A stretch of DNA of 64,000 nt from contig CM039465.1 in NCBI GenBank assembly GCA_022414725.1, positions 24,227,466-24,291,465 on the forward strand. The letters are read 5' to 3'. The position numbers and the translations under genes are program-made. Positions 1 to 9,514 of this stretch are shown here, piece by piece. The number at the start of each line of letters is the position of its first letter. Position 1 is the stretch's first letter. Source of the stretch: Microglena sp. YARC. Taxonomy: Eukaryota > Chlorophyta > Chlorophyceae > Chlamydomonadales > Chlamydomonadaceae. The notes below the pieces were generated by a model, which saw nothing but the letters and a program-made list of their open reading frames with translations, did no database searches and was not told the DNA's origin.

Positions 1-213
1 AATACGCAATCTCACCACACACACAGAAATAGTCAAATACAAAATAGTAAATCTCAACACGAAAAAATAGTCAATCGAAAAATACTCAATCACACCACAC
101 CAAAAAAATTGTTAAATACAAAATACTAAATCTCACCACCGCAAAAAAGTAAAAAAATATATATAAATCTCACCTCCACTAGTCCTTGCACACTCACCAC
201 AACTCAACCTCAC

Positions 214-249
<36 letters not shown>

Positions 250-1256
250 ACATGAAAATAAAAATAGTAAAATAAAAATAATCAAATCATACCACTAAAA
301 AGAATAGTAAAAACAGTCAACTCCACAAAAGTAGTCAAATAAAAATAATAAATCTTACCTCCACAAATCCTTGCACACTCACCACAACTCAACCTCACTT
401 CACACCCACCCACATACCTCAATAAATATAGAAAATAAATATAGGCAAATAAAAATACTCCATCTCACTACCACAAAAATAGTAACAAAAGGCTCACCTG
501 CACTAAAGTAGTCAAATAAAAAATATAAAATCTCACCTCCACAACTCAACCACACTTCACACCCACCCACATCCACAAAAATGGAAATACGAAATAGTCA
601 ATACAAAAAACTGGATCTCACCTACACAAAAAATAGTAAAAGCAAATATCAACTCCACAAAAGCAGTCAAATAAAATACTAAATCTCACCTCCACAAGTC
701 CTTGCATACTCCCCACAACTCAACCTCACTTCACACCAACCCAGATCCACAATAAATGAAATATAAATAGTAAAATAAAAATAATCAATCTCACCACCAC
801 AAAAATAGTAAAAACAAATATCACCTACACAAAAGTAGTCAAATAAAAATACTAAATCTCACCACACCACAACTCCTTGCACATTCACCGCAACTCAAAC
901 TCACTTCACACACCCACCCACATCCTCAATAAATAAGATAAATCCAAATAGAAAAATAAAAAAACTAAATCTCACCACCACATAAATAGTAAAACAAACA
1001 AAAAAAAGTTAAACCAAATAAATAAGATAAATCCAAATAAATAAGATAAATCCAAATAGAAAAATATAAAATCTCACCACCACATAAATAGTAAAACCAA
1101 AAAAATAGTAAAACCAAATAGAAAACCAAAAAAATCTCACCACCACATAAATAGTAAAACCAAAAAAAATAGTAAAACCAAAAAAATAGTAAAACCAAAT
1201 AGACAACCAAAACAATCTCACCACCACATAAATAGTAAAAATAAATTCAATCTCAC
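1..1256. repeat. AT-rich tandem repeats in intron 3 of the BCKDH E2 gene
   Basis: Degenerate tandem units of roughly 100-180 bp, built from A-rich blocks (aaatagtaaaa, tcaaataaaaat) alternating with a block reading tctcacctccacaagtcc. That block resembles the donor edge of E2 exon 3 at 1248-1268 and recurs near 168, 354, 529 and 682, with a weaker form near 856. A (CA)n run lies at 220-248. No gene is seen on either strand; the short minus-strand ORFs are repeat translations. By position this is intron sequence of the minus-strand E2 gene, whose remaining exons would lie before base 1. Confidence 0.7.
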
Positions 1257-1621
1257 CTCCATAAGTCCTCCTTTGTGATCCTACCCTCAGTTCCAGAGCC
1301 CCTAACTAGGGCCAGGTTAACATTGTTGTCCCTAGCTAGCCTTCGGATGGCAGGAGCAGCTAGCACCAGGCTTGGGGGGAGCTTAGCCCCAACTGTGGTC
1401 TCCCCCCCACCCTGCCTTTCTGCCCCGGGGCTCGGCAGCTGCAGGGAAGCTGCCACAGCTGCCTCCTCATGAGTTGAGGATGTAGTGCTAGGTCCTTGCA
1501 GTACAGATGTTGTAGCTGGCTGGGCTGGGTTCTGAGGGCTAGGGCTAGGTGTGGGAATGGTGGGCTGTGATGAGCTTGTAACCTCCCCCTCTACTTCAAT
1601 GTCCACAAGAGCACCGCCGAC
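1257..1621 (-). CDS. BCKDH complex E2 subunit, exon 3 (peripheral subunit-binding domain)
   Basis: Third coding exon of a branched-chain 2-oxoacid dehydrogenase E2 (dihydrolipoyl transacylase), a mitochondrial enzyme of Val/Leu/Ile breakdown. The acceptor (ctgcag) and phase-0 junction continue exon 2: GDVVK then VGGALVDIEVE, the end of the lipoyl domain. A Ser/Thr/Pro/Ala-rich linker of about 65 residues follows. Then comes the E1/E3-binding domain (LAAPAIRRLARDNNVNLALV, then RGSGTEGRITKED), which matches the family pattern of a paired helix around a GSG..GRI turn. The exon ends at a strong GAG|GTGAGA donor in phase 2. The catalytic acyltransferase domain is not in the window. Exon boundaries are inferred from splice consensus and reading frame. 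Confidence 0.88.
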
Positions 1622-2060
1622 CTGCAGTGTGTGTGGGTGGGTAGGGGTGGGGGTGGGGGGTAGGAGGGGGGGTGGGAGGTAGGGGTGGGTAGGGGGTAGG
1701 GGGTGGGGGGTATGGGGGGGTGGGGGGTGGGGGGGTAGGGGGTAGGGGGTGGGGGGTAGGGGGGTGGGGGGGGGGGGTAGGGGGGGGGTAGGAAGGGGGG
1801 GGATAGGGGGGGGTAGGGGGTAGGGTAGGGGGGGGGGGGGGGGGGGGGGTAAGAGGGGGGTGGGTAGGGGTGTGTGGGTGGTGGTGGGTAGGGGGGGGGG
1901 GGGGGTGGGTCAATGCCCAAGAGAGCCTCCGAACTGCAGTGGTGTGGTGGTGGTTGTGGTGGTGGTTGTGGTGGTGGTGGGTAGGGGTGAGCTGGTGGTG
2001 GGGTGGTCTACTGGGATGCAGCTGCCCCCCCCCCCCCCCCCCCCCCTCTGAACTTCGATG
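1622..2060. repeat. Homopurine/homopyrimidine tract at the 3' end of intron 2
   Basis: The plus strand is almost pure G/T, with G runs up to about 20 at 1640-1905 and GGT repeats at 1940-1990. A run of more than 20 C lies at 2023-2045. On the transcribed minus strand this gives a ~300-nt C/U-rich tract just upstream of the exon 3 acceptor. Near 1911-1945 lies a decayed copy of the exon 3 5' edge: the minus strand reads actgcag followed by a degraded version of GGALVDI. The long homopolymer runs are prone to assembly error. The proline-rich ORFs here are low-complexity translations. Confidence 0.7.
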
Positions 2061-2354
2061 TGGAATCATATACAAATGCGTGGGATAACATATCATATAA
2101 AAATGCGTGCGTTAATATATTACTATATGAGATGATATATCAACAGGTGTGGTGATATATCAACAGGTGTGATGATAAGTTAGTGTAAGGAGTCATATGG
2201 AAATGTGTGCGTTAGTAGATTACTATGTGTGATGATATATGAACAGGTGGGAGGATATGTAAATGTAATTAATGATATGCAAGTATGTATGTGTAAGGAG
2301 TCATATGCAATTGCGTGTGATTATGTATTTCTATGTGTGATAATATATCAACAT

Positions 2355-2587
2355 CAGTGATTTTTTTCAAATCTGAAAGTGGGTTTTTCCTAGCTTTAAG
2401 TTTTTAGGCCTCCTCCAGGGACAGCGTTTTAGTGCTTTCTATAGCTTTTTATAGCTTTTGTACCTTTTTTAAGCCATTATAGATAAGGGCAAAACAAAAC
2501 AAAAAAATCTTATTTTATAGCGATAATATCGCTGAAACGGGGTCGAAACTAGTGATCGATATATGTAGCGGGAAATAAAAATCCCTG
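2355..2587. mobile_element. hAT-type MITE, 233 bp, with perfect 8-bp TSD
   Basis: The element starts CAGTGATTTTT and ends AAAAATCCCTG, giving 11-bp terminal inverted repeats with one mismatch. The bases just outside are atcaacat at 2347-2354 and the identical atcaacat at 2588-2595. CAG...CTG ends plus an 8-bp duplication are diagnostic of hAT-superfamily insertions. There is no coding capacity, so it is non-autonomous. It sits inside an AT-rich intronic minisatellite whose sequence resumes on both sides. Confidence 0.85.
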
Positions 2588-2624
2588 ATCAACATGTGTG
2601 ATCATATATTACTCTGTGTGATGA

Positions 2625-2840
2625 AAAAAGTAATGATAACGCCTGGTGGGGCGCGGTATTAAGGGAACCCGACATACGCGGGCAGAAAATGGTCTACCAC
2701 CTTGACTGAACAAGCTACCATCGCGGTTGACAACGACCTGCAACGCTAAGGGCGACTGTAGGGGGAATCGAACCCCCGACCCTTCGTCGTCAAAGCGATT
2801 TGGTCTACCACTAGACCGATTGTATCACTGAAACGGGCTA
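2625..2840 (-). mobile_element. tRNA-derived SINE-like element
   Basis: On the minus strand a tRNA-like head has an A-box-like CGGTCTAGTGG (near 2818-2808) and a perfect B-box/T-arm (five G, TTCGATT, five C) at 2777-2761. A non-tRNA body of about 120 bp and a short T-rich end follow. The acceptor arms do not pair and no clean anticodon stem forms, so this is not an intact tRNA. Flanks tgtgtgatga at 2615-2624 and 2841-2850 are identical and could be a 10-bp target duplication. However, the surrounding minisatellite is rich in that motif, so the duplication is weaker evidence than usual. A lone tRNA pseudogene is the alternative. Confidence 0.5.
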
Positions 2841-4345
2841 TGTGTGATGATGTATCAGCAGGTGGGATGATATGTGAGTGTTAGGAGTCATATGCAAATG
2901 TGTGTGATAGTATATCACTGTGTGTGATAACATGCGAATAATAGTGATAATATATCAACATGTGTGATAATATATCAACATGTGTGATAACACATCAATA
3001 TGTGTGATAATGCATCAACATGTGTGATAACACATCAATATGTGTGAGAATATATCAACAAGTGTGATAACACATCAATATGTGTGATAATATATCAACA
3101 CATGTGATAGCACATCAATATGTGAGATGATTTGTTAATACATGGAATATCGTTTTCATATGTGGGATAATATGTAGATGTATTAATATGTGGGATAATG
3201 TATTAATGTGTGGGATGCCATATCAATATGTTAGATGTTTTGCTAATACATAGAATATCATATTAATATGTGGGATGGTATATTGATGTATTAATATGTG
3301 GGATGGTATATTGATGTATTAATATGTGGGATGGTATATTGATGTATTAATATGTGGGATGGTACATTGATGTATTAATATGTGGGATGGTATATTGATG
3401 TATTAATATGTGGGATGGTATATTGATGTATTAATATGTGGGATGGTATATTGATGTATTAATATGTGGGATGTTATATTGATGTATTAATATGTGGGAT
3501 GGTATATTGATGTATTAATATGTGGGATGGTATATTGATGTATTAATATGTGGGATGGTATATTGATGTATTAATATGTGGGATGGAACATTGATGTATT
3601 AATATGTGGGGTGGTATATTGATGTATTAATATGTGGGATGGTATATTGATGTATTAATATGTGGGATGGTATATTGATGTATTAATATGTGGGATGGTA
3701 TATTGATGTATTAATATGTGGGATGGTATATTGATGTATTAATATGTGGGATGGTATATTGATGTAATAATATGTGGGATGGTATATTGATGTATTAATA
3801 TGTGGGATGGTATATTGATGTATTAATATGTGGGATGTTATATTGATGTATTAATATGTGGGATGGTATATTGATGTATTAATATGTGGGATGGTATATT
3901 GATGTATTAATATGTGGGATGGTATATTGATGTATTAATATGTGTGATAATATATAATTGTGTGGGATGATCTATGCATACATTAATGTACGGGATAAAA
4001 TATATATGAGTAGGATGATCTATTGATATATTAATTTGTGGAAGAATATATTAACATGTGGGATGATATATTGATACATTTATAGGCGGGAGAATATATT
4101 AGCATGTGGGATGATATATTGATATATTAATATGTGGGATATTATATTAATGTGTGGAATAATGAGTTAATGTGTGGGATAATGTATTTATATGTGGGAT
4201 AATGTATTTATATGTGGGATAATATATTAATATGTGGGATAATATATTTATATGTGGGATGATCTATTGGAACATTAATATGTGGAATAGTATATGAACA
4301 TGTGGGATAATATTTTGATACATTAATATGTGGGATAATATATAT
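2841..4345. repeat. AT-rich minisatellite, core unit ~28 bp
   Basis: Tandem copies of a unit reading ttaatatgtgggatggtata plus ttgatgta, most regular from about 3260 to 3940 (more than 20 copies, nearly identical). Both sides carry shorter related units (tgtgtgataatatatcaaca). Related repeats also flank the MITE and SINE-like insertions at 2090-2350 and 2588-2624. No coding potential. Confidence 0.9.
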
Positions 4346-5473
4346 ATAAAGAATATATATAAAGAAATCATGGTCGTGGTCGTTGTCGTGGTGGTTGTGG
4401 TGGTGTCATCGCGTAACCGACTTCCCGCCCAGCCAATTCCCGCTCAGCCAATTCCCGCTTTCAATCCCTCCTGCTTTAACTTCTGCCTGATTGGCCTCCT
4501 GCAAATTCTGCCTTATGCAACCTTCGCCTCCTGCGTATTCTACTTGTTGCGCATCCCGCCCGATTTCTCCTTTTCCCGCCTGAGTTCATCCACCTGATTT
4601 CGGAAGCGCTACAATTCGTCTTCGTACAAGCTTTTCCCCCTGCATCTCTGCAAGACCTTTCCCTTGCGTCAAGCGACCTGTCGCTGCGCACAACGGGAGG
4701 TGACGTGGTGAGTCAGCTGACCTGTCAGAAATGTCCGAATCGCATCCATCCCATGTCACTAACTTGACTGCGAATTCTTCCCATTGCATTGAGAAACATG
4801 TCGCTCCGCATTGCGCCTTTGCAAGTACGCATCAAAGTTGACCGAATGAAAAATCTCGCTGAGCATTCTCGCCCTAACTTGACCGAACATCTAAAATCAG
4901 CAACATGACTGCAACTTCTTCCCACTGCATCGAGAAACATGTCGTCGCTGTGCATTGTGCTACAGCGAGCACGCGGCAAAGTTGAAGGGATGAACCTAGC
5001 GATGTTTCCAAGTCTCAGATCGAGTTGACTTCGGGAGCAGTTGCGGTGAACAGGATTGTTCTTCGGCCGAACTGAATACATGCTCGCTAATAAGAAGCTT
5101 TAGTCATATACAGTTGCGATTGCGCAGGTTCAGCTTTTTCAGTGGGGTCGACTATCGATCACAGCTGAGGTGGCAGGGATGCAGGTCCGATGCTTTTAGC
5201 GGAGTCGGATGATGAGCAAACGTTGTCGATGCCCATCGTCCCGTTTGCCTTTCATCTATGGCAAAGCCCACAGCTGAAGTGGAGGGAGGCAGATATGGAG
5301 TATGTGTGTGCATGTAGGAGGGAGGGGAGGGATGAGAGTGGGGGAGAGGGTGGGGGCTGGTGGGATGGCTGGGGTGGGGGAAGGGATGGAGTCAGGAAAT
5401 ATGTCAGGAAGAGTAAGGGAGTATGTTTGTGGGCGGGGGTACATGGTTGGGTGGGGTAGGGGTGGAGATAACT

Positions 5474-5474
<1 letters not shown>
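4346..5474. other. Intron 2 interior, no gene recognised
   Basis: Mixed-complexity sequence inside intron 2 of the E2 gene. A GTCGTGGT-like stretch (4370-4405) is followed by a short duplicated gccaattcccgctcag motif (4430-4460) and by sequence with imperfect internal duplications (gaattcttcccattgcattgagaaacatgtcg near 4773 and acttcttcccactgcatcgagaaacatgtcg near 4913). From about 5290 it becomes purine-rich. No ORF with a recognisable domain on either strand. Confidence 0.5.
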
Positions 5475-5505
<31 letters not shown>

Positions 5506-5855
5506 GTACGGTGGTGTTTGTGTGCTTGTGGGTGCGCAAGGGAGACCATCGCAAGGGATATGCGTCCCGTCAATGTTTTAAGTTGCATGCACTGCAGAGA
5601 AAACCGTTTTGCAACCCATCCCAAAACAGGTGTGGCCAACGGGAGGGAAGGGGGGAGGGGCGGATAATGGTTTGGTGGTGGTGGTGTGTGAATGGGGGGG
5701 GGGGGGGGGCTTCAAGTGTAAACCATTATGTAACCAGCCCCAAATAGGTGTGGCCAAAGGCCAAACGGGCACCGTACTATGATTGGGGGGGGGGGGGGGG
5801 TCTTCGTGAGAGTAGGTGTGGCCACCGGCCACACGGGCTACCGTACTAGTATATA

Positions 5856-5889
<34 letters not shown>

Positions 5890-5910
5890 CTAGTACGGTA
5901 GCCACACCAA
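5475..5910. repeat. Poly-G run, tandem units and AT-cored palindrome
   Basis: An uninterrupted G run of about 30 (near 5476-5505) starts the block. Three degenerate direct units follow, each containing ggtgtggcc and, in two of them, accgtacta (near 5630, 5747 and 5813), separated by further G runs. The last unit faces an inverted partial copy across a (TA)n tract: ggctaccgtactag at 5837-5850 pairs with ctagtacggtagcc at 5889-5902. The right arm then continues into cacacc, matching ggtgtgg of the left unit after a 14-bp gap. It would form a long cruciform. No gene. Confidence 0.7.
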
Positions 5911-6023
5911 TACTCCCTCTCCCCCCGCACTCTCAGACGCACACCTCTTCTCTCTACCTTTTTCCCCTTCTGCTTCAGCTGTGGCCTCCCCCCCTGTCAT
6001 ACACGTATTCCATCCCCCCCTCC

Positions 6024-6054
<31 letters not shown>

Positions 6055-7064
6055 AGACACATACAGACCCACAGTATCCTCTACTTCCTCCGGCCTCTTC
6101 CTACCCAATCCACACACACTCTCTTTCTCTCACCTTCGCCCTCAAAAGCCTCCCTTCCCCCAACCACCAACACGCACACACACTCTCCTCCTCCCTACCT
6201 CATACCCTTCACTACGGCTGTGGTATTTAATCTTGCAGAAGTAGGGGAAAGTGCAGACCAACAACTTGGGAACGCTCAGATCCCGATCACCCCGAGAACA
6301 CCGGACCAGTGCAATTCCAAAGCTACAAACTTGCAGTTCCATCTTCTCGTGCAGTGCCCCTGTTGATGCTCGGTCAACTCTTGGAACAGCTCAAATCGTA
6401 TTTCACGATATTCGATACAACGAAAAGAGCTTTCAGATATGGGATGAGAGGTGCAAGCGCGAGAGTGTGCAGAGGGACGGAATGGCCGTGGCGATCTGAA
6501 CAAAGTCGAATTAATCGCAACAACCAGCCAACCATGACGAAGGCGATGCGATGGCATGGCGGAAGTGCGCATGCGTGAGATGGACGGGGTCAACGCTCGC
6601 AGGCGGAGAAAAAAAGCATGACGATCTGAAGGTCTGGCTTTATTATGAGTCTGGCGTACCTCCCGAGGTTGGAAAGCAAAGTCTTCACGCCTGGCTTGGT
6701 TAAGAGCAGCTTAGCAGCTTCGCGTTCATCCTGAGGCATGGGATCGCGTTGTTCACGTCCGGCTTGATTATGAGCCTGGCGTAACTCCTCGGGTCGGGCA
6801 GCGTGGGCATCACGTCGACTCTTGTTGGCTCTGCACGGCTCTGTCCAGTTCTTCCTAGCTCATGCAAGCTCGCTTTGAGCGCTGGCTGGCGGTGTTGCGG
6901 GCCCTCCTGTCCATTAGGACCGTTGGCATGCATCATGGTCGCATGCTCCGCGAAGAGGCAATGAACTGAAACGATTACTCTGAGCGCCATGCAAAGCGAG
7001 GGTCAGCAGATGACCTTCGAGGAGAGGATCTTCTGGATCTAAATTGCTTGCAGTCATAGTATAT
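5911..7064. other. Intron 2 interior with CA/CT microsatellites, no gene recognised
   Basis: 5911-6200 is pyrimidine-rich with a (CA)n run at 6023-6050. 6240-7040 is ordinary-complexity sequence with a degenerate internal duplication (ctggctttattatgagtctggcgtacctcc near 6636 and ccggcttgattatgagcctggcgtaactcc near 6759). A (TA)n run lies at 7050-7085. I see no conserved protein, RNA gene or complete element. Confidence 0.5.
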
Positions 7065-8456
7065 ATATATATATATATATATGTGTAGAATAATGTATTA
7101 ATATGTGGGGTGATCAGATGATCTATTGATATATTACTGCATGAAGCAATTCATTTATACGTGGGAAAACATGTACATGCGTGGAACAATTAATTTGTAT
7201 GTGGAAAACAATGCAAATGCGTGGGACAATTGCTGTATTTAGATGTGGGAAAACATGCAAATGCGTGGAACAATATAATATATTTGGAAACTCCTACCTT
7301 GACTACATCCCCGACCTGATGATGCAGCTTCTTCAAAACTCCCGTCATTTATTACTACATAAATCAATATATTTAAATGTGGGAAACATGCAAATGCGTA
7401 GAACAAATGAATAAATAATAAAATAATAATAAATACCCGTACGCGCCTTAAGTATTGGCAAGATTAAGTATTGGCAAGTGCCATTTCCCCCCTAAAAGTG
7501 GAAAAGCATGGCATAACTAACTTGGCAAAGGGGTCTATGGCTTTGACTGTCTCAATCGCAGACTTGAAATCCAGTTGGCAAAGGGTCTTTTGTTATTGTT
7601 ACATTTCCTTGTTACATTTTCACCAAGTAGTCTGCCCAAGCATGCTGTAAAACCATGTAACAATTGAAATCAGGAACATTAAACTTGTTAGGGCTTAGTA
7701 GCCAGACCGGTGCATCGCTCCAGCCAGTCAAATTGCTGGCTGGAGCCATGAGACCAAGCTCAAGGTCAAGTACACGTCCACAAAGTAGTCTGCCCAAGCT
7801 TGCTGGAAATAAAAACATTCAACTGAGGAACATTTAACTTGTTAGGGCTTAGTAGACAGAGTACCATGGTAACCGTAACTTGGCAAAGGGTCGTTTGCCA
7901 AACCGTCTGCCAATACTTAAGGCGCCTATGGTAATAATAATATAAATACATCAATAAAAATGTTTAATATTTGGAAACTCCTACCTTCACTACATCCCCG
8001 ACCTGATGATGCAGCTTCTTCACAACCCCCGTCATATATTACTACATGAATCAATATATTTAAATGTGGGAAACATGCAAATGCGTGGAATAAAAATAAA
8101 TGTGTAATATTTGGAAACTCCTACCTTCACTACATCCCCAACCTGATGATGCAGCTTCTTCACAACTCCCGTCATATATAACTACATTAATCAATATATT
8201 TAAATGTGGGAAACCTGCAAATGCGTAGAACAAATGAATAAATAATAAAATAATAATAATAAACAATAATAATATAAATAAATCAATACAAATGTTTAAT
8301 ATTTGGAAACTCCTACCTTCACTAAATCTCCGACCTGATGATGCAGCTTCTTCACAACTCCCGTCATATATTACAACATGAATCAATATAATTAAATGTG
8401 GGAAACATGCAAATGCGTGGAATAAAAATAAATGTTTTATATTTGGAAACTCCTAC
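7065..8456. repeat. Tandem array carrying copies of the exon 2 donor edge
   Basis: Units of roughly 140-190 bp combine a generic block (aaatgtgggaaacatgcaaa, tgcgtggaa) with a copy of the last ~45 bp of E2 exon 2 plus its donor. The copies lie near 7273-7340, 7971-8037, 8108-8175 and 8302-8368; the true exon end is at 8457. Each copy still encodes GVVKKLHHQVGDVVK-like residues on the minus strand before diverging into (A/T)-rich sequence, and each keeps the GTAGGAG donor but has no acceptor. The TIR element at 7443-7925 interrupts the array. Confidence 0.8.
7443..7925. mobile_element. Small TIR element (483 bp), superfamily unassigned
   Basis: Perfect 18-bp terminal inverted repeats: GCGCCTTAAGTATTGGCA at 7443-7460 and its reverse complement at 7908-7925. 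The interior holds a direct duplication (tagtctgcccaagc near 7629 and 7787; aacttgttagggcttagta near 7681 and 7839) and repeated ttggcaaaggg motifs near both ends. No ORF. The flanks do not show a clear target-site duplication, so the superfamily is open. It sits inside the exon-edge array of intron 2. Confidence 0.65.
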
Positions 8457-8585
8457 CTTGACCACATCCCCGACCTGATGGTGCAGCTTCTTCACAACTC
8501 CCGAGTACCTGCTAGTGATGTCTATGGTCGCTTTGTCGCTCTGCACCTTACAAACGTTGTCAAACTCCTCCACAGTGTCGCCTTC
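8457..8585 (-). CDS. BCKDH complex E2 subunit, exon 2 (lipoyl domain with lipoyl-lysine)
   Basis: A 129-bp exon, phase 0 at both ends, bounded by ttttgcag and AAG|GTAGGA. It encodes 43 residues beginning EGDTVEEFDNVCKVQSDKAT and continuing ITSRYSGVVKKLHHQVGDVV. The Lys in QSDKA, about residue 159 of the predicted precursor, is the lipoylation site on the tip of the beta-hairpin. The ITSRY motif is typical of branched-chain E2 rather than pyruvate or oxoglutarate E2. It joins exon 1 as WFVK-EGDTVEE, an uninterrupted lipoyl domain. The surrounding introns carry several partial copies of both edges of this exon; only this copy has intact acceptor, body and donor. Confidence 0.92.
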
Positions 8586-8762
8586 CTGCAAAACAGCGAT
8601 GCAACAAGTGGAAGGAGTAGTGTGTGTGGGGGGGGGAAGTGGAGGGAGTAGTGGGGGAGTAGTGGAGGGAGTAGTGGAGAAGTAATGGGGGGAAATGTGG
8701 GATTGCAATTGGGTGGGGTAGGGTTGGTTGGGCTAGGCCTGGGGTGTGTGTGTGGGGGGGGG

Positions 8763-8810
<48 letters not shown>

Positions 8811-8914
8811 GTAATGGGTGGGGTAGGGCCGGGTTGTTTGAGGTGGGGTCTAGGGTCTGGGGTGAGGTGGGTCAATGGGTGGTTTCCGGGGCTAACAGGC
8901 AGCTATGTTGCTCT

Positions 8915-8960
8915 GCTATTTTCACATTTTGTCGAAGTCCTCCACAGTGTCGCCCTCCTG
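8915..8960 (-). pseudogene. Decayed partial copy of E2 exon 2 acceptor edge (copy 1)
   Basis: The minus strand reads tgttacag followed by EGDTVEDFDKM and then a stop. It contains the acceptor and about 33 bp of exon 2, then diverges with no donor. It cannot substitute for exon 2. It is part of the exon-edge duplications in intron 1. Confidence 0.75.
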
Positions 8961-9109
8961 TAACACAGTAAGGCAACATGTGAAGTGCCAAATTGGGGTG
9001 CGAAGACGGCATGCAACCAAATTTCTGGCTGGAGATGTATAACCAAGTTCAAGTTCAACTGGGGTGTCGACATTAGGGCTGGGCCTGGGTGGTTGCTGGG
9101 GCAGGCAGG

Positions 9110-9180
9110 CAGCTTTGTCGCTCTGCACTTTACATACGTTGTCAAGCTCCTCCACAGTGTCGCCCTCCTGCACCACAGCA
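9110..9180 (-). pseudogene. Partial copy of E2 exon 2 acceptor edge (copy 2, longest)
   Basis: The minus strand has an acceptor-like gtggtgcag followed by EGDTVEELDNVCKVQSDKA, identical to exon 2 except Leu for Phe. It then diverges into gcctgcctgccccag. The lipoyl-lysine codon is kept but the second half of the domain and a donor are missing. If spliced in, it would break the lipoyl fold, so it is best read as a duplicated fragment. Confidence 0.78.
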
Positions 9181-9475
9181 AAGTATGTAACAGTCCAGGG
9201 GCAGGCCAAATAGGCTAAAGGGACTTGCCCAACCGAGATGGGAAGGGCTAAAAAGAAAAAGTATTGATGAACTGAACCCTAAACAATTGTTTTACCGACA
9301 GGGGGTCTGCAATACAGCTATGCAACGCCAACATAGCAATGCAACGCGACAATGCTGAGGCAAAAATCCTTATAAAAAAAATTATACAAGCGGGGCGCCA
9401 AAACAGGTGCTGGTCCTGGTGCTGGTGCTGGGGTTGGGGATATGGATAGGGAGGTGGGGGGGGTGGGAAGGTGGG

Positions 9476-9514
9476 ACTCCTCCACAGTGCTGCCCTCCTG
9501 CAACACAGCACGGA
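9476..9514 (-). pseudogene. Decayed partial copy of E2 exon 2 acceptor edge (copy 3)
   Basis: The minus strand reads gtgttgcag then EGSTVEES before entering the (CCA)n-like tract. Only about 25 bp of exon sequence remain, with Asp changed to Ser. It is adjacent to the GGT/ACC microsatellite at 9530-9850. Confidence 0.65.

Noticed and set aside
1591..2096. Proline/histidine-rich ORFs on the minus strand
   Set aside because: They lie in an intronic G/C homopolymer tract; no domain, and composition explains the open frame.
2754..2825. Functional tRNA gene on the minus strand
   Set aside because: The T arm is perfect, but the 5' and 3' acceptor strands do not pair and no standard anticodon arm forms at the required position.
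3260..3940. CRISPR-like or protein-binding array
   Set aside because: The 28-bp units are contiguous with no variable spacers; an AT-rich minisatellite explains it.
9110..9180. Alternative lipoyl exon for isoform production
   Set aside because: It keeps the acceptor and lipoyl-lysine region but has no donor and lacks the second half of the domain.
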